A stretch of 64,000 nucleotides of DNA from Nitrosomonas sp. HPC101 (lineage in GTDB: Bacteria > Pseudomonadota > Gammaproteobacteria > Burkholderiales > Nitrosomonadaceae). Positions 60,034 through 64,000 of this stretch are shown piece by piece. The DNA is taken from NCBI RefSeq assembly GCF_009833125.1, contig NZ_QRCC01000001.1:310001-374000 (forward strand), given 5' to 3'. Numbering within the stretch: position 1 is the stretch's first letter; every line of letters begins with the position of its first letter. The notes below the pieces were generated by a model. The model saw only the letters and a list, made by a program, of their open reading frames with translations, did no database searches and had not been told where the DNA came from. Both the position numbers and the translations under genes were made by a program.

Positions 60034-60447
60034 CTAATAAGGTTTGACGACCACCAGGATAACGATGGCAAATAATACCAGAACCGGTAATTCATTGAAC
60101 CAGCGATAATAAATATGGCCATGCCGGTTACGGTCATTCTTGAAGTCGATCAGCAGCTTTCCGCAATAGAGGTGGTAGGCAACCAGTAACACCACCAGCC
60201 CCAGTTTAGTATGCAGCCATCCCCCGGAAAAACCATAGCCCAGCCACAGCCACGTACCAAAAACGATCGTCAGCAGCCCACCGGGAGCCATAATGCCATA
60301 ATAGAGTTTGCGCTCCATCACCTTGAACCGGTCTATACCCGCCTGATCCGTACACATGGCGTGATAGACAAACAGCCGGGGCAAATAAAACAACCCGGCA
60401 AACCAGGTCACCATGAAAATAATGTGCAGTGATTTAATCCAGAGCAT
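60034..60447 (-). CDS. hemJ: Protoporphyrinogen oxidase HemJ
   Basis: A 137-residue protein with four membrane helices. The early segment LHIIFMVTWFAGLFYLPRLFVYH and the later KLYYGIMAPGGLLTIVFGTWL, with conserved His and Lys residues, are the HemJ (UPF0093, CopD-like) pattern. HemJ oxidises protoporphyrinogen IX in bacteria without HemY or HemG. Normal length. It is convergent with def, 20 bases between stops. Confidence 0.93.
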   Translation of the reverse strand: MLWIKSLHIIFMVTWFAGLFYLPRLFVYHAMCTDQAGIDRFKVMERKLYYGIMAPGGLLTIVFGTWLWLGYGFSGGWLHTKLGLVVLLVAYHLYCGKLLIDFKNDRNRHGHIYYRWFNELPVLVLFAIVILVVVKPY

Positions 60448-60695
60448 AATGAAATATCAGGTTTAGAATCAAAAAAAACTTCAAGCAATCAATGCAGTCA
60501 CTCATTCTTGAAACCAGGTAGTTGCTTCATGGAAACAGAAATATCTCTTATCTGCCCAGAAGTTTTTGATATGACTGCATATTCCGGTAATTATAACGAA
60601 CTGTTCGTCCAGTTCCTGCCAAAATAAAGGTACCGGATGTTTTAGACACCGCAACCCGATCGCTGATCCACGACAGATAGCAGGTATGAAATATC

Positions 60696-62933
60696 ATGAT
60701 AACCAACCATAGCAGCAGACATTTATCCTTCAGTACAAAAATACTGATTGTTCTCATCCTGCTTATCACGTATGGATCTCTTTACCCAGGAAATTTCACA
60801 AGCACTGCCCCGGGAGCATTTGAACAATTTTTCACAGACCCGAGATGGACACCCTCTATCGGCGACATCTTAGGCAATATCGTACTCTTTCTCCCGCTTG
60901 GTATTGCCGGAGAACGAGCTATTCGTTCTCAAAACAAGACACTGAAGCTATTATTACTCAGCATCGCCAGCTTTATATTCTCGCTCGTCCTACAAATCCT
61001 GCAGATCTGGCTACCTACCCGATCCGCAGCACTGGCAGATGTATTCTGGAATATGGTGGGCCTGTTCTCAGGAATTGGAATAAGTATCCTGACAAAACAG
61101 ATGCTCTCGTCATTGCCTGGCAGACAGTCTTTTTCAAACAACAAAGCCATCCTTCCCCTGGCAATACTATGTCTCTGGCTATGCAGTGAATTATTACCTC
61201 TCGTTCCATCTCTGGATTGGCAAAAATTCAAGGATGCCCTTAAACCCCTGCAAACACCGGATTTCAATTTTCCCCTTGCCTGGATGCATGCAGCGAGCAT
61301 CATCACAGCTGGAAGTATTCTTTCTCTACTGACTCCAAGATCTCTGGCCTGGCTAACAGGAGCACTATTACTTACTCTGATCGGAAAAATCACGATTGTA
61401 AATCAGTTCCTTGATGTATCAACCCTATCGGGACTATTAGCGGGTTATCTGGCCAGCATTTTTCTATCGAAAACCGATCCATACATCCGGGTAGCCGTCG
61501 CTTTCTGGTCATTGCTATCTGCCTGGACTATTGATGCCCTAACCCCCCTCTCGTTCACGACTGGCGGCACCTTCAACCTGATCCCCTTCACCTCCATGCT
61601 TGAAGGTTCAATGCTTACCAACGCGATGGCATTGTCTCGATCCTTTTATATCTACTCTGCCCTGTTATGGTTTACCTCATATATCGGTGGAAATTCACGA
61701 GGTATGACTCTGGCACTGATCTTCTGGTCGATAATCATCGAACTGATTCAAATGGGACTACTTGGGCGCAGTGCTGACATTACCGAACCGCTACTGATCG
61801 GGCTGATCGCATGGGGGCTGTCCGAATTCAGACAGTTTGAACATCGGGTTGAAGCGCTTGATTCCAGCTCTTTCCCTGTACGAAATAAACCCATTCCATC
61901 CACATCCCGTTCTCATCAGGCTGGTTCCTCCGAAAATCAACCTGCGTTCAGGCTCAAGAAATGGATGCCCATCATTCTTTTGTCAACGGGAACTGCAGGC
62001 CTACTTTGGTTAGTTTTGCGCCTGCCCCAAATACCTTATAACCTCAAAGAGCTATTTCTATTTGACGGCAACATATTGTTTATATTCATTTTTGTTCTGG
62101 CATTACTATGGATCGGGGCAGGGGCCGCATGGATCAGCCCCAAAATACTTTCCAGTACCAGGCCATATATAAGCCTGCCAGGATGGGTGTTTGCAGCCAG
62201 TCTTATCAGCCTGGGGCTACTCTCAATCAGTGTCACTCAGGAAAGTATTGCCGATATCACCGGATCAAATAATCTTTACTGGTTTGTTGTTAACAAAGAT
62301 ATCTGGGGTGAAAGCTGGCGGAATATTTTTATATGGCTTGGGCCAACATTGATTTCCATACTGGAAAGACCGGTCCGCTATACAGCACTACATGCACCTC
62401 TTATTATCTTTCTGGCACTGATTATCAGCTTCTTTAGCCTGCGCAAGCAACGTAAACAAATTACAAGAAAAATACTCACTCTGATTATCAGTGCGCTACC
62501 TTGGCTCTGGCTAGCCAAAACCATTGCCTTTAGCTGGTCCTCAACCGATAACCTGAATGAATTGATTGCCCGCAGTGGCGCCATGGCTATGGGAGGAGGT
62601 TTTTACCTTTACGTTCTACTTTTCGTACTCTGCGTCAATGCCGTCATCCTTGCCAATATGTCTGGTCATGCTACAGAATGGATTGTGGGAACAGTGTTAT
62701 CTCTCACAATGCTGCCGCTAGGATGGTTGCTACTCTCTTTGGGACTGGAGCCCGAAGTTCACAAATATGGACACACTTTCTCCGGAGCCCAGTTTCTACT
62801 CGGCCCTGACCGCAGACAAATTCTGTCCGAAACAGAATTATTCGCCCGCTGGTGCCTGGTACAAACCGGCTTCATCACTATTGTCAGCTCAGGCATACGC
62901 AGTTTCGGCAGAATAACCCAGCAACACGTGTAA
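60696..62933 (+). CDS. Large VanZ-family membrane protein
   Basis: A 745-residue protein with about 16-18 hydrophobic segments. A VanZ-like domain lies in the first 130 residues (ILVLILLITYGSLYP, then DILGNIVLFLPLGIAGERA), and a second, similar block at about 265-390 (FTTGGTFNLIPFTSMLEGS). The last third is membrane helices without a known signature. VanZ proteins give low teicoplanin resistance in enterococci, but the function of the large form is unknown. It precedes tRNA-Lys. Confidence 0.75.
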   Translation: MITNHSSRHLSFSTKILIVLILLITYGSLYPGNFTSTAPGAFEQFFTDPRWTPSIGDILGNIVLFLPLGIAGERAIRSQNKTLKLLLLSIASFIFSLVLQILQIWLPTRSAALADVFWNMVGLFSGIGISILTKQMLSSLPGRQSFSNNKAILPLAILCLWLCSELLPLVPSLDWQKFKDALKPLQTPDFNFPLAWMHAASIITAGSILSLLTPRSLAWLTGALLLTLIGKITIVNQFLDVSTLSGLLAGYLASIFLSKTDPYIRVAVAFWSLLSAWTIDALTPLSFTTGGTFNLIPFTSMLEGSMLTNAMALSRSFYIYSALLWFTSYIGGNSRGMTLALIFWSIIIELIQMGLLGRSADITEPLLIGLIAWGLSEFRQFEHRVEALDSSSFPVRNKPIPSTSRSHQAGSSENQPAFRLKKWMPIILLSTGTAGLLWLVLRLPQIPYNLKELFLFDGNILFIFIFVLALLWIGAGAAWISPKILSSTRPYISLPGWVFAASLISLGLLSISVTQESIADITGSNNLYWFVVNKDIWGESWRNIFIWLGPTLISILERPVRYTALHAPLIIFLALIISFFSLRKQRKQITRKILTLIISALPWLWLAKTIAFSWSSTDNLNELIARSGAMAMGGGFYLYVLLFVLCVNAVILANMSGHATEWIVGTVLSLTMLPLGWLLLSLGLEPEVHKYGHTFSGAQFLLGPDRRQILSETELFARWCLVQTGFITIVSSGIRSFGRITQQHV

Positions 62934-62960
62934 TCACTTTCTTCGAATAGCGATAAAGTG

Positions 62961-62989
62961 TTTCCCTACCAAGGATGAGTTGGTATAAT
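62961..62989 (+). promoter_or_regulatory. Promoter of tRNA-Lys with extended -10
   Basis: TATAAT (62984-62989) is preceded by TGG, an extended -10, and a weak -35 TTTCCC (62961-62966) lies 17 bases before it. The tRNA begins 11 bases after the -10. Confidence 0.65.
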
Positions 62990-62999
62990 TGCCGCCTTT

Positions 63000-63075
63000 G
63001 GGTCGTTAGCTCAGTCGGTAGAGCAGCGGACTTTTAATCCGTTGGTCGCGAGTTCGAATCTCGCACGGCCTACCA
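63000..63075 (+). tRNA. tRNA-Lys (anticodon TTT)
   Basis: A 76-base cloverleaf with an encoded CCA. Anticodon stem GCGGA/TCCGT holds the loop CTTTTAA, so the anticodon is TTT. The T arm is GCGAG/CTCGC with TTCGAAT. The first acceptor pair is G-T. It has its own promoter and terminator. Confidence 0.96.
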
Positions 63076-63080
63076 GATAC

Positions 63081-63117
63081 AGGCACTTGATCAGAAATGG
63101 GCAAGTGCCTTTTTTTA
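63081..63117 (+). terminator. Intrinsic terminator of tRNA-Lys
   Basis: A 9-bp stem (AGGCACTTG/CAAGTGCCT) with a 12-base loop followed by a run of seven T (63111-63117), 6 bases past the tRNA. Confidence 0.9.
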
Positions 63118-63220
63118 TTGCTCAATCAAGTATATATGCTCCAAAATAATTCATACAATATTCTTATATCGATTGTGATGAATAAGATCTATCATTCATC
63201 ATCAAATAATATTCTCTCTC

Positions 63221-63871
63221 ATGTTTTTTATCGATTTCATCATCCATATTGATAGCCATCTGCAGGCGCTTGTCTCGGAATACGGAATATGGGTCAATGG
63301 CCTTCTTTTCCTGATTATATTTTGTGAAACCGGGCTGGTCGTACTCCCTTTTTTACCTGGAGATTCCTTGTTGTTTGCCGCAGGATCACTGGCATCATTG
63401 CCAGGATCACAGCTTAACCCCCATATCCTGTTTGTCGGGCTAACGCTGGCGGGTATTCTGGGAGACAGCGTTAATTACTGGGTAGGCAAAGAATTCGGGC
63501 TCAAGGTTTTTACCCCGGCAAGATTCCGCTTCCTTAAACAGGAATATCTTGACAAGACGCATGCCTTTTATCTCAAATACGGCGGCAAAACGATTATCAT
63601 CGCCCGCTTCATCCCCATCATCCGTACTTTCGCTCCGTTTGTTGCAGGCATTGGCACCATGCCTTATCGCACCTTTCTTGCTTATAACGTCATCGGTGCC
63701 ATACTGTGGGTCGGAACATTCATTTACGCCGGATTTTATTTCGGGCAGCTTCCGTTCATCCAAAAAAACTTCAAGCTGGTTATTATTGCGATCATTATTT
63801 TATCGATCACGCCACCTGTAATCGAGTACCTCAAACACCGCTACGGAAAAAACAGGGCAGACCTGGACTAA
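63221..63871 (+). CDS. DedA family membrane protein
   Basis: A 216-residue DedA/SNARE-associated protein. Conserved: CETGLVVLPFLPGDSLLFAAG, GDSVNYWVGKEFG, and the RFIPIIRTFAPFVAGIGTM segment with the essential Arg. DedA proteins act in membrane-lipid flipping and in envelope and pH homeostasis. The N-terminal half resembles YqjA/YghB-type DedA. Confidence 0.93.
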   Translation: MFFIDFIIHIDSHLQALVSEYGIWVNGLLFLIIFCETGLVVLPFLPGDSLLFAAGSLASLPGSQLNPHILFVGLTLAGILGDSVNYWVGKEFGLKVFTPARFRFLKQEYLDKTHAFYLKYGGKTIIIARFIPIIRTFAPFVAGIGTMPYRTFLAYNVIGAILWVGTFIYAGFYFGQLPFIQKNFKLVIIAIIILSITPPVIEYLKHRYGKNRADLD

Positions 63872-63903
63872 CTGTCCTGTTCGAGCATACCGGGACAAAA
63901 ATT

Positions 63904-64000
63904 TTACGACACCGTTCGCCGGTCGGGATTCCCCAGTAGGGATGGCAGAATAACAAGCGTACAGATCAGGGTGAATGCCAGCCCGACAGTAAGTAATGTC
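63904..64000 (-). CDS. C-terminal end of an RND/MMPL-type exporter
   Basis: Reading the minus strand into the window gives a hydrophobic end, TLLTVGLAFTLICTLVILPSLL, followed by a short polar tail and a TAA at 63904-63906. This is the form of the last membrane helix of MMPL/RND transporters, such as the hopanoid exporter HpnN. Only 31 codons are inside the window, so the family call is tentative. Confidence 0.5.
   Translation of the reverse strand, partial: TLLTVGLAFTLICTLVILPSLLGNPDRRTVS

Overview
The window reads as an ordinary chromosomal segment of a Betaproteobacterium, most likely Nitrosomonas or a close relative. This is inferred from gene order and protein flavour: hfq-hflX-hflK-hflC-DUF2065-hisZ-purA, lipA/lipB beside a D-amino-acid aminotransferase and ybeD, the bacterial gshA/gshB pair, a hopanoid-type exporter end and moderate GC. 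No ammonia-oxidation gene is present to prove the genus. Most genes are housekeeping and intact. The interest lies in decayed loci, small intergenic elements and a few unusual gene fusions or groupings.

Layout. 1-3233: bactofilin (cut by the window edge), a coiled-coil membrane protein, argC, and rpsI/rplM behind a strong promoter. 3315-8257: D,D-carboxypeptidase, D-amino-acid aminotransferase, ybeD, lipB and lipA, then convergent ttcA. 8413-9876: a tight trio (cupredoxin, DUF411 protein, lipoprotein cytochrome c) that looks like a periplasmic copper module. 10104-13230: DUF3460 protein, tRNA-Arg(CCG), then a surface-glycan islet (glycosyltransferase-like protein, FkbM methyltransferase, and a broken second copy of the glycosyltransferase). 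13322-18567: phosphoribosyltransferase, nadC, an FMN glutamate-synthase-like protein, a frameshifted small secreted ORF and gamma-glutamyltransferase. 18640-24413: a SAM-cyclase-ATPase-TPR signalling protein, a small membrane protein, and a universal-stress-protein/UbiB-kinase fusion. 24728-29778: clpB behind a heat-shock-type promoter, dapA-bamC, and a small lipoprotein.

29995-35255: murJ, flhC, flhD and comEC. 35472-36000: an IS3-family remnant. 36052-37146: two small genes of unknown role. 37200-43702: the hfq to purA operon on the minus strand, with two internal hairpins. 44109-49446: phoR, a YheT-type hydrolase, proB, obgE, rpmA and rplU. 49820-52104: gshA-gshB. 52139-53558: a small periplasmic protein, two intergenic repeat elements and an ICMT-like methyltransferase. 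53730-55394: a decayed flagellar locus, with a FliA-type promoter, fliD carrying an internal deletion and a frameshift, fusion of its 3' part to the tail of fliS, and an intact fliT. 55655-60447: a His-rich Spy-like protein, ligA, a methylthioinosine phosphorylase, def and hemJ. 60696-64000: a large VanZ-family protein, tRNA-Lys(TTT) with its own promoter and terminator, a DedA protein and the end of an RND/MMPL-type exporter.

The most notable observations are the fliD-fliS deletion fusion, which predicts loss of normal filament capping while flhDC stays intact; the copper trio; the Usp-UbiB fusion; the duplicated and broken glycosyltransferase; a family of 100-170 bp intergenic elements ending in GGAACCTCTG-like inverted repeats; and a hairpin between hisZ and purA whose U-G pair makes it complete on one strand only. 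I see no CRISPR array, no complete insertion sequence, no prophage and no rRNA operon.
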